Assembly: GCA_943736015.1 (NCBI GenBank)
Contig: OX031058.1
Coordinates: 18,625,001 to 18,689,000 of the forward strand
Source of the DNA: Tridacna crocea
Lineage: Eukaryota > Mollusca > Bivalvia > Cardiida > Cardiidae
Reading direction: 5' to 3'
DNA length: 64,000 bases
Positions 63,362 through 64,000 of this stretch are shown piece after piece; within the stretch, counting starts at the first letter, position 1, and the number at the start of each line of letters is the position of its first letter. The notes under the pieces were generated by a model, which worked only from the letters and a program-made list of their open reading frames with translations, had not been told where the DNA came from and made no database searches. The translations under genes and the position numbers were made by a program.

Positions 63362-63591
63362 TTAAATCTGTACCAAACAATCCCTGTTTTTACGACCCTG
63401 AGACAGAAGCCTTTGAAAACGTTGTGGGAAAAGGAGAAAATGCTGGTAACCAGCATTTTCTCCTTTTCCCACAATTGTTTTCTACCCTGCTGGAAACAAT
63501 TTTCAATTTTTGAGTTCTGTCCATTTTGTCGTCTGCAAGAGCTTTCAATTTGGACCAGTCTAAAATTTTGTAAAGTTTGGTAAAGGGTTAA
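63362..63591 (+). mobile_element. TTAA MITE, stem type A
   Basis: TTAAATCTGTACCAAACAAT to GTTTGGTAAAGGGTTAA, intact palindrome with one added T in the right arm. Confidence 0.83.
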
Positions 63592-63776
63592 GTTTAGTTT
63601 TTCGTCTGCAATGGCTTTCAAATTGGTCAGGTGTAACATTTTGTTGTTTGGTAATGAGTTATTACATTACCTGTAGACGACTGTTTTCGTGACGCAGAAG
63701 TCGAAATTTGAAAGCATTGTGCTATAGGGAGAAACTGATGACGGGTATTTCTCTTTGTGCAAAGTTCTTTCAACTC

Positions 63777-64000
63777 TTAACTACACAATCCGGAGTTATA
63801 ACAGGCTTCAGGAAAAAGCCTTTTGAAACATTTTGGGACAAAGAGAAAATGTTGTTTACCAGTATTTTGGTTTCCTTATTCCACACTGTATTCTATCCAT
63901 TGAAAGACAACTCCACTATTTGAGCCATATTTAATTTGTCGTTTTGAAATGCTTTAAATTTGGAAAAGCCCAAAATTTGGTCGTGTTCAGCGTTGCAAAA
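63777..64000 (+). mobile_element. TTAA MITE, degraded, running to the window end
   Basis: TTAACTACACAATCCGGAGT, the stem remnant GAGAAAATGTTGTTTACCAG, and the right arm GAAATGCTTTAAATTTGG. Confidence 0.6.

Overview
The window is nuclear DNA from an animal, most likely a bivalve mollusc. The genes are split by consensus GT-AG introns. The encoded proteins match animal families. The introns and flanks are AT-rich and packed with tRNA-derived SINEs, palindromic MITEs and satellite-carrying repeats of a kind I associate with bivalves. The species call is inference; the gene calls rest on exon phase and on protein similarity recalled from the families.

Two genes stand head to head. On the minus strand, 52200 down to 10268, is a complete orthologue of TTC13, a tetratricopeptide-repeat protein. 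I traced 24 coding exons whose phases all agree and which add up to 2592 nt (863 codons plus stop), close to the vertebrate length of about 860. On the plus strand, 53449 to 59334, is a peripherin/RDS-ROM1-type tetraspanin in four exons (594 codons plus stop). It has an unusually long cytoplasmic tail with two YEN[IV]P motifs. The 1.25 kb between the two start codons holds a perfect TGACGTCA site, a short palindromic element and a MITE with something inserted in it.

From 1 to about 10267 is the 3' flank of TTC13, and from 59335 to 64000 is the 3' flank of the tetraspanin. Neither shows a further gene; both are repeat mosaics. The introns are equally repeat-rich.

The dominant feature is a family of about 230 bp MITEs with TTAA ends and a near-perfect 60-70 bp central palindrome. 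More than 40 recognisable copies occur here, in at least three stem variants that share the same outer ends. Copies share TTAA ends in tandem, sit inside each other, lie 12 bp from a splice acceptor, flank one exon in inverted orientation, and supply the stop codon of the tetraspanin. One copy is interrupted by a Harbinger-derived element with a TAA target duplication. Other mobile DNA includes four long composite repeats with internal tandem units and (ACGG)n-like tails, a 1.04 kb element with 14 bp inverted ends, several hairpin MITE families and many SINEs. Most short open reading frames in the window simply read through MITE palindromes and are not genes.

The most interesting gene-level oddities are a 54-nt duplication of the 3' end and splice donor of TTC13 exon 3, a decayed duplicate of TTC13 exon 16, and the tetraspanin structure (long tail, shortened loop, and no cysteine at the position used for peripherin oligomerisation).
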